64,000 bases of DNA from CAVPCY01 sp963702525 (GTDB taxonomy: Bacteria > Actinomycetota > Coriobacteriia > Anaerosomatales > PHET01). Shown one piece after another: positions 10,171-19,682 of the stretch. The position numbers and the translations under genes were made by a program. The DNA lies in contig CAVPCY010000012.1 in NCBI GenBank assembly GCA_963702525.1, positions 51,515 through 115,514 of the forward strand. Reading direction: 5' to 3'. Position 1 is the first letter of the stretch. Each line of letters opens with the position of its first letter. The notes below the pieces were generated by a model. The model was not told the origin of the DNA. It worked only from the letters and a program-made list of their open reading frames with translations, and did no database searches.

Positions 10171-11450
10171 CTAGCGCCGCCCGACGCCCACGTAGTCGCC
10201 GCCGCCGCTTCTGACAGTAGGCGGGGTCCAAGCAGTTGCGGCCGTCGAACACGAGCCTCTGCCCGACCATCGTCTCACAAAGCGCCTTCCAGTCCGCGTT
10301 GGCGATCTGGTCCCACTCCGTTGCCACGATGACCGCCGAGGCACCGCGGACCGCGTCCTCGATGCTGTGGCTCCTGGCTGTAGAGGTCGGACTCGAACGG
10401 CAGCACGCCCACCGGATCGTATCCGGCGACCGTGGCGCCCTCCACCACCAGCATCCGGATGATGTCGCCCGCAGGAGCCTCGCGGGTGTCGTCGGTGTCC
10501 GGCTTGAAGGTGAGTCCCAGCACGGCGATGCGCGTGCCGCGCAGGTCGCCCAACCGGCGCTTGAGGGCGGTGAGCGGCAGGCGCCGCTGGAACGCGTTGA
10601 CGTCGATGACGGCCTTCATCAGATGCGAGTGGTGGCCGTTGATGCTGTACAGGTAGTCGAGCGCGCGGGTGTCTTTGGGGAAGCACGAGCCGCCGTAGCC
10701 GATCCCCGCGTTGAGGAACGACTCGCCGATCCGCGGGTCCATGCCCACCCCGTGCATGACGGTCGTGATGTCGGCGTCCACGTTGTCGCACAGGTTCGCG
10801 ATCTCGTTGGCGAACGAGATCTTCAGCGCGAGGAAGGCGTTCGACGCGTACTTGATGAGCTCGGCGCTCGCGATGTCGCATACCAGCGCCGGCGCTTCGA
10901 TGTCCTCGTAGAGCGAGATGAGCCGCTCGCAGGCCTCCGGCTCGCCACCCACGACGATGCGGTCGGTCTCGTACCAGTCCTTGACCGCGTTGCCTTCGCG
11001 CAGGAACTCGGGGTTCGAGACGTAGTGGATGCCGCGCGGCTCGAGGCGCTTGGACAGCATCGCACCGGTCCCCGGCGGGACGGTGCTCTTCATGACCACG
11101 ACGGTATCGGTGGGCGCCTTGGCGATGACCTGCTCGATCACGGCGCTCACGTAGCGCATGTCCGAGGAGCCGGTGGAGGTCGACGGCGTGCCCACGGCCA
11201 CGAACACGAACTCACCGTACGAGCAGTCTCCGGCGGCGTTCTCGAACTTGAGCCGGCCTGCCGAGATGCCCTCGGAGATGATCTCGTCGATCCCGGGCTC
11301 GTGGAAGGGCGTGCGCCCCTGGCGAAGCGAGTCGAGCTTGGCCTCGTCCACGTCGAGCAGGGTCACCGAGTGCCCTGATGCCGAGAGACACGCGCCGGCG
11401 ACCAGCCCAACATAGCCCGCGCCGAAGACAGTGATGTTCCGTGGCTCCAT
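10171..11450 (-). CDS. ugd: UDP-glucose 6-dehydrogenase family protein (frameshifted near the 3' end)
   Basis: NAD-dependent nucleotide-sugar 6-dehydrogenase, the first gene of the polysaccharide operon. It oxidises UDP-glucose (or a related UDP-hexose) to the uronic acid. The start ATG at 11450 is preceded by a G-rich ribosome site, and the NAD-binding GAGYVGLV follows at residue 9. The catalytic cysteine lies in GYGGSCFPKDTR (about residue 260), and the C-terminal UDP-binding domain has LGLTFKPDTDDTREAP. A frame change near 10380 moves the end to the frame reading EWDQIANADWKALC, with a second change near 10205. The GDP-mannose dehydrogenase subfamily is a weaker alternative. Confidence 0.88.
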
Positions 11451-11561
11451 CCAGACCCCCAGGTTCCGATCGGTTCGACGTGCGTGCGTGAAGAGGTGCA
11501 CGAGTCCGCGCGCGGGTTACGCACGGATTCTACGCCAGGGTGCCCCCGCGGTCACCCGAGC

Positions 11562-11597
11562 AGCGAAAAGGCCGGAGCGCGTCGCACCTCCGGCCTT
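11562..11597 (-). terminator. Intrinsic terminator after tRNA-Arg
   Basis: A perfect ten-base stem (AAGGCCGGAG pairing with CTCCGGCCTT) with a ten-base loop lies just beyond the CCA end of the tRNA-Arg gene. On the minus strand it is followed by a short T-rich tail (CCTTTTCG). It is well placed to end the tRNA transcript before the polysaccharide operon. Confidence 0.7.
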
Positions 11598-11607
11598 CGA
11601 GTTCGCG

Positions 11608-11684
11608 TGGCGCGCCCTGCAGGATTCGAACCTGCGACGTCCTGATTCGTAGTCAGGCCCTCTATCCAGCTGAGGTAAGGGCGC
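11608..11684 (-). tRNA. tRNA-Arg (ACG)
   Basis: A 77-base cloverleaf on the minus strand. Acceptor arms GCGCCCT and AGGGCGC pair, the D stem CCTC/GAGG closes, the anticodon stem CCTGA/TCAGG presents the loop CTACGAA with anticodon ACG, and the T arm has GCAGG TTCGAAT CCTGC. The CCA end is encoded. Confidence 0.95.
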
Positions 11685-11771
11685 GCGAGCCCCTTGCAGG
11701 GCTTGCGTATCCTGCCACCTGCCTTCCACGGTGTCAACCGAGAAAGGGGGCTGTGGCAGCGTCGATGTCAA

Positions 11772-11865
11772 TGGCGGAGAGTGAGGGATTCGAACCCTCG
11801 AAGGGGCTTATAACCCCTTACTCGCTTAGCAGGCGAGCGCCTTCAGCCGACTCGGCCAACTCTCC
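11772..11865 (-). tRNA. tRNA-Ser (GCT)
   Basis: A 94-base class II tRNA on the minus strand with a long variable arm (GGGGTTATAAGCCCC). Acceptor arms GGAGAGT and ACTCTCC pair, the anticodon stem CTCGC/GCGAG presents CTGCTAA with anticodon GCT, the T loop is TTCGAAT and the CCA is encoded. Confidence 0.95.
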
Positions 11866-12052
11866 GTGTGCGCGCTGTTGCAGGTGGTGCGAGCAGGTGC
11901 GCGCGAGTGGATATAGTACCCGCGTGCGAGCCGACCGTAAAGCGCCGAGAAGCCCGCACCGCCCGTGCCGCTCCGCTTTCTAGCGGCGGGCTTCGGATTG
12001 CCGCGCCGATGGGAATACTATGCTCGCTGTCCACGATTCCCGGAGGGTCCCC

Positions 12053-13543
12053 ATGCCGCTCGTTCTCGCCCTGGATCAGGGCACCACAAGCTCGCGTGCG
12101 ATCGTCTTCGACGAGACCGGTGCCAAGCGCGGCGTCGCCCAGATCGCCCTGCCGCAGATCTTCCCGCAGCCGGGCTGGGTCGAGCACGACCCGGAGGTGC
12201 TGTGGGGCCAGCAGCTGCAGGTCGCAAGAGAAGCGCTGGAGAAGGCGGGCATCACCGCCGGTCAGCTCTCCGGCATCGGGGTGACCAACCAGCGCGAGAC
12301 CGCGGTGGTGTGGGACCGTGCCACCGGCAAGCCCATCCACAACGCGATCGTGTGGCAGGACCGCCGCACCTCGGCTACGTGCGAGGCGCTCGTGGCCGCC
12401 GGCGCGGATGGCTGGGTGCGCGAGCGCACGGGACTGGGCATCGACCCGTACTTCTCGGCAGCCAAGATCGCCTGGATCCTCGACGAGGTGCCGGGGGCGC
12501 GGGAACGTGCCGAGGCGGGCGAGCTCGCGTGCGGCACGATCGACACGTGGCTGATATGGAACCTGACCGGCGGCGCCGTCCACGTGACCGACGCGTCGAA
12601 CGCTTCGCGCACGCAGCTTCTCGACATCTCGACGCGCGAGTGGGACGGGGAGCTCGCCGCGCTCTTCCGCGTGCCGATGGGGCTGCTGCCCGCGGTCGTG
12701 AGTTCGTCCGAGGTCGTGGGCGAGACCGCCGCCGAGGTGCTCGGTGCGTCCGTGCCGATCTCGGGCATCTGCGGCGACCAGCAGGCCGCGCTCGTGGGCA
12801 ACGGCGGCTTCTCGGCGGGCGACGCGAAGGCGACGTTCGGGACCGGTGTGTTCGCGCTGATGCACACGGGGCACGTGCGGGCGCACTCGGCGTCGCTGGG
12901 CGTGACGCTGGCCGCGCAGATCGGTGACGAGCTCGACTACGCGCTCGAGGGCTCGATCTTCATGGGCGGCGCGGTGGTGCAGTGGCTCGTCGAGGGACTC
13001 AAGCTCGCCGATTCGCCTCAGGCCGTGCAGGCGCTCGCCGAGAGCGTTCCCAACAGCGGGGGCGTGGTGTTCGTGCCGGCGCTCACGGGCCTCGGTGCGC
13101 CCATGTGGGACCCGTACGCGCGCGGCGCCATCTTCGGCCTGACGCGCGGCGCGACCAACGCACATCTCGCGCGCGCGGGCATGGAAGCGATCCCGCTGCA
13201 GGTCTCGGACCTGATCGGCGCGATGGTCGCCGACTCGGGCCACGAGATCGCGCAGCTGCGCGTGGACGGCGGGGTCACCGTGAACGAGCTCGTGATGCAG
13301 ATACTCGCCGACGTGCTCGGCCGAGACGTACTGCGCGCTCAGGTCGCGGAGTCCACGGCGCTCGGAGCGGCCTACCTCGCCGGCCGAGCAACGGGCGTAT
13401 GGGAGTCGCCCGCCGATCTGCCGGCGCTCACGGGCGTCGACAAGAGGTTCGCGCCTTCGCCCCATGCCGCCGAGGACTACGCGCGGCTGAAGGTGCTGTG
13501 GGCGGATGCGGTCAAGCGTTCGATGAAGTGGGAGCGGGAGTAG
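12053..13543 (+). CDS. glpK: Glycerol kinase
   Basis: ATP-dependent phosphorylation of glycerol to glycerol 3-phosphate, a FGGY-family kinase in the cytoplasm. The frame is intact at 496 residues, the usual length. ATP-binding DQGTTSSR lies at the N terminus and FGTGVFALMHT in the middle; GVTNQRETAVVW and CGDQQAALVG are diagnostic, and DGGVTVNELVMQ near residue 405 belongs to the C-terminal domain. The ATG at 12053 has a GGAGG site 7 bases upstream; upstream codons in the same frame lack a site. No aquaporin GlpF or GlpD gene is beside it, so glycerol uptake is encoded elsewhere or is by diffusion. A very small membrane protein gene follows after 4 bases. Confidence 0.97.
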   Translation: MPLVLALDQGTTSSRAIVFDETGAKRGVAQIALPQIFPQPGWVEHDPEVLWGQQLQVAREALEKAGITAGQLSGIGVTNQRETAVVWDRATGKPIHNAIVWQDRRTSATCEALVAAGADGWVRERTGLGIDPYFSAAKIAWILDEVPGARERAEAGELACGTIDTWLIWNLTGGAVHVTDASNASRTQLLDISTREWDGELAALFRVPMGLLPAVVSSSEVVGETAAEVLGASVPISGICGDQQAALVGNGGFSAGDAKATFGTGVFALMHTGHVRAHSASLGVTLAAQIGDELDYALEGSIFMGGAVVQWLVEGLKLADSPQAVQALAESVPNSGGVVFVPALTGLGAPMWDPYARGAIFGLTRGATNAHLARAGMEAIPLQVSDLIGAMVADSGHEIAQLRVDGGVTVNELVMQILADVLGRDVLRAQVAESTALGAAYLAGRATGVWESPADLPALTGVDKRFAPSPHAAEDYARLKVLWADAVKRSMKWERE

Positions 13544-13547
13544 CGGC

Positions 13548-13712
13548 ATGGACGCAGAGATTCAGCGGGCCGCTGAGGCCAAGAGGCAGGCCGTGCGCAA
13601 GGCGCTGTCGGAGGACGAACGCAGACACGCGCGGCAGGTCGCGCTCTGGGCGATGGCCGGAGTCGCTGTCGTGGTGATCGGGGGCGTCGCGGTGGTCGCC
13701 AGACTGGTGTGA
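13548..13712 (+). CDS. Small single-helix membrane protein, 54 residues
   Basis: A short reading frame begins 4 bases after the glpK stop and ends in TGA at 13710-13712. The N-terminal 30 residues are charged and helical (MDAEIQRAAEAKRQAVRKAL), and the C-terminal 22 are hydrophobic (AMAGVAVVVIGGVAVVARLV), giving one predicted membrane segment with the charged part probably in the cytoplasm. The strong 3' G/C codon pattern and tight spacing to glpK favour a real gene cotranscribed with it. I do not recognise the family, and no function is proposed. Confidence 0.5.
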   Translation: MDAEIQRAAEAKRQAVRKALSEDERRHARQVALWAMAGVAVVVIGGVAVVARLV

Positions 13713-13779
13713 GGGCGCGCCGCGATCGGACGCCTGGGATGAGAGCCATCGGCTGGATGTGGCGCGCGTCGGCGATTCG

Positions 13780-14192
13780 CTACACGGGCCGCTCCCCGCC
13801 AGCGCTTCGCGCGTGCTTGGCAGGGCGAGCAGCACGCCCAAGGTGACCCCCAGGCCGATGCTGACAGTCTGGCTCACGTCGAAGTCGCCGACGGCCAGCT
13901 TCCAAGTCGCCTCAATCATGCTGATCGCCAACGATGCGACCAGCAAGACGACCAGCCGGCCCCAGATCCCGCCTCGCCCGCGCAAGAGCGCGACACCTGC
14001 GACCAGCCAGCAGGCAGCAACGGCGGTCTCCGCGAGCGCCAACAGCAGATGCCAAGCTCCGCGGGCCAAGGAAGGCTCTCGAACGAAGAAGCGCCAGAGG
14101 GTGGAAGTCGCATCCATGGCGACCCCGAGCAGCTGCAGTGCGGCGAGCGCCAGAGCCAGCATGCCCATGAAGACGATTGTGCGACGTGACAT
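13780..14192 (-). CDS. Membrane protein of unknown function, four helices
   Basis: An ATG at 14192 with a strong AAGGAGGAG site opens a frame whose first 130 residues are clearly membrane protein. There are four hydrophobic stretches, including FMGMLALALAALQLLGVAM and LVVLLVASLAISMIEATW. The open frame runs on to 13512, but after about residue 137 the composition changes to basic, low-complexity sequence and it lies opposite the small gene and the end of glpK. A single-base shift in a G run near 13793 gives a stop at 13780, which I prefer. The upstream membrane gene ends about 40 bases before it on the same strand. No family recognised. Confidence 0.5.
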
Positions 14193-14231
14193 GGCTCCTC
14201 CTTGGCTGCTCCTAGCCTCGCGACGTCTGGT

Positions 14232-15534
14232 TCAAGGCGGTCTCGTAACCTCAGTGCGCCTCGGCTCGCCACCAGCCCGCCGAAGAAGCCCATCATCACG
14301 ATCACGAACGACAGTGCGAGCCCGTTTCCGATGAACTGGTAGCCCGCCCCGTAGGTCAGGGCCAGCCACACGTTGCCCAGACTGCCGTCGAGCCAATGCG
14401 AGAGGCCCAGGCTGTTGTCGATGATCCGCGCGGCATTGCTGAAGTGGAGCGCGTATGCGATGGCCACACACGCGATCCCGGCGGCCCAGTAGACGATGTG
14501 TTTGACACGATAGGCGCGGGCTAGGAAGCAGGATGCTGTCAGGCCCGCAGCGAGCGCGAACGCCCCGAGTTCTCGGATCAGCGCGGCCAGCGTCGCCAAG
14601 ACCACGGCCACCGCAAGATCGCGCCTCTTGTCCGGTGCATCGAGGGCGCGCAGTGCGAACAGGGCTGCAGATCACCACGATGGCCCCGACCCACGGCTCG
14701 ATATAGGTGATGTCGCGGCTTATGGCACGCGAGAGTGCGTGAGAGGCAACGGCCGCGGCCCCCACCAGCGCGAATGGGGTCCGCACGAACCGACGAGCGA
14801 TGTATGTGGCCGCGACCACTGCTGCGCTCGACAGGGCGAGATACGCCACCACCAGCGCGATGCCGGCGCGAGGGAGCCGACTCCAGAACCAGAAGAACGT
14901 GGGGAGTCTCACGGCGAGCACGCTGCCCGGCTTGCCGCCCCATGTCTCGCCGACTCCGGTCTCGTACGCCTCGTAGTAGCCCACGCCCTGGGCCATGAGG
15001 TTCTTGACCCGCACGTAGAAGGCATCGTCGGCCTGCGGCTCGCCTGCGGTAGCACCTCGCTCAAGAAAGACGAACGAGGGGCGCCCGCTCGGTCTGCATG
15101 CGTCCGACTGTCAGAGCGGTTGCCCAGAGGTTCCCGATGATGAGCACGATCGCGAGCCAGTACAGGTACTGCACCCAGCGCCCCTCAGCGCGGTCCATGG
15201 CCCAGCGCGCACCTGCTGCCACTGCCGCAGTACCAAGGCCGATGAGGACCGCGGAGACGACAACGGAGTTCGAAGACGTCAGGTTCGGCATCAGCAGCGA
15301 GCCCAAGAGGGCCGCGCCTCCCGATGTCGCCGAAGCGGTGACAGGCGACGTCGAGATGAGTCCGCCGACCAGCCCGCAGACGAGGGCGACCTGCAAGGCC
15401 GAGGCGTAGTAGAAGAAGCCCGTTCCCACGCATCCGGAGACGACGAGCACGGCGATGAACGCACCAAGTTGCCGCCAAGCGACTCTGGCCGCGTCGCCGT
15501 CGGGCTTCCTCGTCTTGGCCGTCTTCTTCGTCAT
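14232..15534 (-). CDS. Large multispanning membrane protein, possible GT-C type glycosyltransferase (frameshifted)
   Basis: A start at 15534 (MTKKTAKTRK) has an AGGAG site. The basic N terminus leads into hydrophobic helices (AFIAVLVVSGCVGTGFFYYA and others). After a frame change near 15060 comes ADDAFYVRVKNLMAQGVGYYEAY, which resembles the first outer loop of GT-C glycosyltransferases, where an acidic pair binds the lipid-linked donor. More helices follow, with another change near 14660, to LALSFVIVMMGFFGG. The reconstructed length is about 430 residues. I infer a polyprenyl-phosphate sugar transferase from topology and the acidic loop only; no conserved catalytic motif beyond that can be cited. 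It lies just downstream of tRNA-Ser(TGA) on the same strand. Confidence 0.5.
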
Positions 15535-15566
15535 CCTGCGCCGCTCCTGTTCCCGCAGGTCACGCA

Positions 15567-15655
15567 TGGCGGAGGGGGTGGGATTCGAACCCACGGAGCC
15601 TCGCGGGCTCACTGGTTTTCAAGACCAGTGCAATCAACCACTCTGCCACCCCTCC
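15567..15655 (-). tRNA. tRNA-Ser (TGA)
   Basis: An 89-base class II tRNA on the minus strand. Acceptor arms GGAGGGG and CCCCTCC pair, the anticodon stem CTGGT/ACCAG frames the loop CTTGAAA (anticodon TGA), the variable arm is GAGCCCGCGAGGCTC, and the CCA is encoded. It lies immediately upstream of the membrane gene at 15534. Confidence 0.95.
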
Positions 15656-15736
15656 GCAGGGTGCTAGGCGCGCACTAGGGTAGCACGCGCGAGGCGCGGT
15701 TTCGAGCCGCCACGCTGGCGCCAGACGCCGGCTCGC

Positions 15737-16387
15737 TCAGCGCAGCGACAGCTCGGCCACCAGCGGCAGGTGGTCCGAGGCGAGCGAGCGCACCACCGCG
15801 AGCTCCTCGAGCTGCCAGTGCTCCGAGAACGCGATGTGGTCGAGCCTCTGGAACGCGCCGATCGACGGGAACGAGGGCGGGGGCACCGGCACCGTGAGCA
15901 CCGCGCGCAGCGGCTCGAGTTCGGCGGGCGGGGCGTTGAAGTCGCCCACTAGCACCAGAGGCAGATCGGTCGGGAGCTTCTCGGCGAGCATCTCGATCGC
16001 CAGACCGCGCGTGACCTTGTGCAGCGGCAGGTGCGTCACGGCGAAGCGCACGGTCACGCCGTCGAGTGCGATCTCGGTCACCGAGCACACCCGGAGCTCC
16101 TTGCGACTCGGCAGCTCGAAGACTTCGTGAGAGCGCACCACACCGCTCGTGAGCACGGCGTTGCCCATGCGAAGCGAGCCTCGGCGGTGGGCCTCGACGA
16201 ACTCCCCGCTCATGCCGGCGTTGCGCGAGATGACCTCGGTCTGGTCCTGGACGCCGGCGACGCTCCATACCTCCTGCAGCCCCACGACCTGCGCACCGGT
16301 GCGCACGATCGCGCGCGCGACGCGTCGCGGCAGGATGAGGAAGTCCATGCCCTGGGCGTGCCGGATGTTGTACGTCGCGAATCTCAC
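15737..16387 (-). CDS. Endonuclease/exonuclease/phosphatase family protein
   Basis: A metal-dependent phosphoesterase fold of the DNase I/AP endonuclease/inositol phosphatase superfamily, intact at about 216 residues. It shows ATYNIRH at the N terminus, GLQEVW (metal-binding glutamate), GDFNAPP (the Asp-Asn pair) and the terminal SDHLPLV histidine, all in the usual order. No signal peptide is seen from the chosen GTG at 16387; the longer open frame upstream has no motif and no ribosome site. The gene is convergent with nothing closely related. Substrates of this superfamily range from nucleic acids to phospholipids and cannot be told from sequence. Confidence 0.85.
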   Translation of the reverse strand: MRFATYNIRHAQGMDFLILPRRVARAIVRTGAQVVGLQEVWSVAGVQDQTEVISRNAGMSGEFVEAHRRGSLRMGNAVLTSGVVRSHEVFELPSRKELRVCSVTEIALDGVTVRFAVTHLPLHKVTRGLAIEMLAEKLPTDLPLVLVGDFNAPPAELEPLRAVLTVPVPPPSFPSIGAFQRLDHIAFSEHWQLEELAVVRSLASDHLPLVAELSLR

Positions 16388-16470
16388 GCCTAGCACTATT
16401 CCATAGGCGGGCGCGAAGTGCTGGTGCTGCGCTAGACTCGGAGCTGGCAAAGCCGCACGGGGGGACGGGC

Positions 16471-16935
16471 GTGCACAGGAGCGACGAGACCTACATGGCA
16501 ATGGCGCTCGACGAGGCGCGGCTCGCCGGCGCGATCGGCGAGGTGCCGATCGGCGCGGTCGTCGTATGCGACGGAGCGGTGGTCGCGCGCGCCCACAACC
16601 GCCGAGAGGCCGACCACGACCCGGCAGGCCACGCCGAGCTGCTCGCGATCCGCGCCGCCGCCGCCAAGCTCGAGCGCTGGCGGCTGTCGGACTGCACCGT
16701 CTACGTGACGCTCGAGCCGTGCCCCATGTGCGCGGGGCTGATGCACCAGGCCCGCATCGCTCGCTGTGTCTACGCCGCCCCCGACCCCAAGGCCGGGGCG
16801 CTGGGCACGCTGTACGACCTTCATGCCGACGAGCGCCTCAACCACCGCTTCGAGGTCACGAGCGGTGTGCTCGAGTCGGACTCTGCCGAGCTGCTGCGCG
16901 CGTTCTTCAAGCGACTGCGAGAGGAGCGGGTGTGA
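16471..16935 (+). CDS. tadA: tRNA-specific adenosine deaminase
   Basis: Zinc enzyme that converts the wobble adenosine of tRNA-Arg(ACG) to inosine. It shows the deaminase signature GHAEL (zinc histidine and proton-shuttle glutamate near residue 54) and PCPMCAG (the two zinc cysteines, about residue 84). It also has the family KAGALGTLYDL segment. Length is 154 residues, normal. The GTG at 16471 has a GGGGGA site; the ATG 24 bases inside is the alternative. Its own substrate gene, tRNA-Arg(ACG), lies 5 kb away in this window. The stop overlaps the GTG of the DUF2207 gene. Confidence 0.95.
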   Translation: MHRSDETYMAMALDEARLAGAIGEVPIGAVVVCDGAVVARAHNRREADHDPAGHAELLAIRAAAAKLERWRLSDCTVYVTLEPCPMCAGLMHQARIARCVYAAPDPKAGALGTLYDLHADERLNHRFEVTSGVLESDSAELLRAFFKRLREERV

Positions 16936-18838
16936 GCCGCCCAGAAGCCGTCGTACGCCGTATCGCGGCCCGCCGGGCGCTACGCCGCCCGCCTCACCGC
17001 GGTGCTCGCCGTCGCCCTCATCGCCGCCCTGCTGCTCCCGACCGCCGCCCTCGCGCAGTCGTACTCGATGGGCCCGGTCACCATCAAGGCGCAGGTCGAG
17101 CCCAACGGCGACATGCGCGTGACCGAGCGGCGCACCTTCGACTTCGACGGCGACTTCACCTTCGTCTTCTGGACGCTCGACACGGCCGGCGCCGACGGGA
17201 TCGAGGTGCTCGGCGTCTCGAAGGTCGACGCCGCCGGGCACGCCGAGCCCTACACGCCCACCGACCGACGTCACGGCGCGCGACACACGCCCGCCCGGGA
17301 CCTACCTCGTCGAGCAGTTCGGCGGGACCACCGAGGTGCGCGGCTTCCACCGCACCTCGAACGACAAGGCGACGTTCGTGCTCGAGTACCTCGTGAAGGG
17401 TGCGGCCAAGCGCTACTCGGACACCGCCGAGCTGTACTGGAAGTTCATCGGCGATGAGTGGGAGGTTCCGGTCACCGACGTGACCATCGAGGTCCTCCCG
17501 CCCGTCGCGCTCAGCAAGTCCGACGTGAAGGCGTGGGCGCACGGCCCGCTCACGGGCACGGTGACCATCGGGCAGATCGGCAACGTGACGCTCGCGGTCC
17601 CCGAGGTGCCGGCGAGCACCTTCGTCGAGGCCCGCATCCTCTACCCGCCCGAGGCGCTCTCGGAGGCCCCCGTCATCGACCAGCCGCGCAAGGCGCAGGT
17701 CATGGCCGAGGAGGCGAAGTGGGCCAACGAGGCCAACGCCGAGCGCACGAAGGCGCGCGTCACCTACTACGGCATCACGGGGCTGGCGTGGCTCTTCGCG
17801 ATCGGCGCGCTGGGGCTGGGCGTGTTCGGGTTCGTGAAGCACGGCCGCGAGTTCGCCTCGCAGTTCCAAGGCGACTACTTCCGAGAGGATCCCGCGCCCG
17901 AACTGCCGCCGGCGGTGGTCGGCGCCCTGTGGCGCTTCGGCACCGTCAACGACACCGACATCGCCGCCACGCTCATGGACCTTGCCGACAAGGGCATCAT
18001 CGTGATGACGCCGGCCGAAGAGGCCGCCGGCGGGCTCTCGGGCGTATTCGGCGGCACGGAGAAGACGTTCGTGCTGACCCGCGTCGCTCAACCCAAGCAC
18101 CAGCCCGACGCACTCGACACGCAACTCATGGACGTGCTGTTCGACACCGTGGGCGGCGGTACCGGCCGCGTGTCGCTCGAGCAGCTCAAGGACTACGCCA
18201 AGGCGCACGCCCCGACGTTCTCGGAAGAGATCAAGGCCTGGAAGGACGCCGCCACGGGGACGGCTGACGCTCGCGGGTTCTTCGACCCCGACGCTGCGGG
18301 CTGGCAGATCGGGACGTTCGTGCTGGCCGGCTTCGTGGGCGCGGCGGGCATCTTCGGGGCGTTCGTCGTGGGCTCGGTTGTCCCGGCACTGCTGCCGGTG
18401 CCGGTGGCGATCGTGCTCGCTGTGTTTGGCGTCTACATGAATCGCCGGTCGCGCGAGGGCAACGACCTGTTCCGCAAGTACCAGGCGCTGCGCAACTTCT
18501 TGCGTGACTTCTCGCGGCTCGAAGAGGCGCCGCCCGCCTCGGTCATCCTGTGGAACCGGTTCCTGGTGCTCGCGGTGGTCTTCGGCATCGCCGAGGAGGT
18601 CATCGCACAGCTTCGAGTGAAGATGCCCGAGGTCGTTGCCGACCCGGGCTTCCAGACCACGTACTGGTGGGTGTACGCGGGCCACGGCACCTCGTCACCG
18701 GTCAGTGCGGTCTCTACGTCGTTCCTGAGCGCCTCTCAGGTTGCGACGAGTCAGATGTCGTCGTCGTCCGGCGGGGGAGGCGGGTTCTCCGGAGGCGGCG
18801 GCGGAGGAGGCGGCGGAGGAGGCGGCGGGGCAGGGTAG
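16932..18838 (+). CDS. DUF2207 domain membrane protein with poly-glycine tail (frameshifted)
   Basis: The GTG at 16932 overlaps the tadA stop. After an N-terminal signal/anchor (ALIAALLLPTAALA), the extracytoplasmic DUF2207 domain reads SMGPVTIKAQVEPNGDMRVTERRTFDFDGDF and continues in another frame from 17336 (breaks near 16978 and 17270). Two or three membrane helices follow (WLFAIGALGLGVFGFV, FGAFVVGSVVPALLPV), with a cytoplasmic region between them (IAATLMDLADKGII). The last 30 residues are serine then nearly uninterrupted glycine. The family occurs widely in actinomycetes and firmicutes, with no established biochemical role. The tail is common in the family and is probably flexible. Confidence 0.85.
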
Positions 18839-18956
18839 GCCCGCTGTGATGCATAGTGACAACGGTCACCCGAAGTTCTCAACGCCTGCAAGACGATTGC
18901 CGATGATAGCCCAGGGACGATTCTCAAGCGACTGACCTGCAAGAAGGGACTGGTTG

Positions 18957-19418
18957 ATGAGCCGAGCGCCGATGATCGTCGCCGCGACCGCCGCGTTTCT
19001 CACGCTGCCCGCGACCGCATTCGCCGCCGATGGCACCGACATGCTCAACAGCCCGCCGATCAGCCTCATCGTGAGCCTGGTCGGCTTGGGCGTGGCCGTG
19101 ATCCTCCTCGTGCAGGCACTCGCCGTCCGCAAGGTCGCCGCCGGCGGGGTCATCGCCGAGAAGATCAGCTACGTGGTGCTCGCGACCGTCTGCCTCGCTG
19201 CGTCCGCAGTGGCGCAGTGGAGCCGCAACTTCGTGGTCGGCATCACGCTCGACCAGGTGCAGTTCGCCTCGCAGGTGCTCGTCACCATCGCGATGGGGCT
19301 GCTTGCCGCGTACTTCGCGGGTGTCAGCCGGGCGCTGAACGGGTTCATGGACACGGCGAATGCGATGCGCGCGCAGCAGACCGAAACCGATGCCGAGGAG
19401 GACGTGGCAGGTGGCTAA
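18957..19418 (+). CDS. Membrane protein of unknown function with signal peptide
   Basis: An intact frame of 153 residues. The first 23 residues look like a signal peptide or anchor ending in TAFAADG. Three hydrophobic segments follow (LIVSLVGLGVAVILLVQALAV, ISYVVLATVCLAASAVA and QVLVTIAMGLLAAYFAGV), with an amphipathic acidic tail. AAGAAGGGA precedes the ATG. The last six bases overlap the next gene's GTG, so the two are probably translated together. I recognise no family. Confidence 0.65.
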   Translation: MSRAPMIVAATAAFLTLPATAFAADGTDMLNSPPISLIVSLVGLGVAVILLVQALAVRKVAAGGVIAEKISYVVLATVCLAASAVAQWSRNFVVGITLDQVQFASQVLVTIAMGLLAAYFAGVSRALNGFMDTANAMRAQQTETDAEEDVAGG

Positions 19419-19641
19419 TCTGCTCGCCCAACGCATCGAGGAGACGCTGCGCCCGGTGATCGGAACGGTTCTGGCGAGCGTCTCAGTCGACGTCGAGAGC
19501 AGGCGCGTTGGCAAGGACGCCGATACCATCGAGCGTGGCGACCTGCCCGAGATCGCCGACAACCTCGTGGGGGCGTTGCGGCTCGTCGTGGGTCCCGACA
19601 TGGCCGCCGCCGCTGCGGTCAAGGTGCGCGAGCTCGCGTAG
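19411..19641 (+). CDS. Small helical protein of unknown function, 76 residues
   Basis: The GTG at 19411 lies behind a GAGGAGGAC site inside the 3' end of the preceding gene. The product is soluble, mixed alpha and beta in character (LAQRIEETLRPVIGTVLASV, then GDLPEIADNLVGALRLVVG), with no cysteines and no obvious signal. Its overlap with the membrane protein gene suggests the two products work together, perhaps as a membrane protein and its cytoplasmic partner. That is an inference from arrangement only. Confidence 0.6.
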   Translation: MANLLAQRIEETLRPVIGTVLASVSVDVESRRVGKDADTIERGDLPEIADNLVGALRLVVGPDMAAAAAVKVRELA

Positions 19642-19682
19642 CCCGTCCGGTGCCGATCGTCGCGTGCCCCGCGAACCGCGCG

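Noticed and set aside
11843..13549. A 568-codon open frame antisense to glpK
   Set aside because: Composition is typical of a shadow frame, rich in Arg and His, without a ribosome site. glpK on the other strand is intact and conserved.
18768..18836. GGC-rich simple repeat that could look like a CRISPR or minisatellite
   Set aside because: It is the glycine-rich coding tail of the DUF2207 protein. No spacer-like structure is present, and no CRISPR array was seen anywhere in the window.
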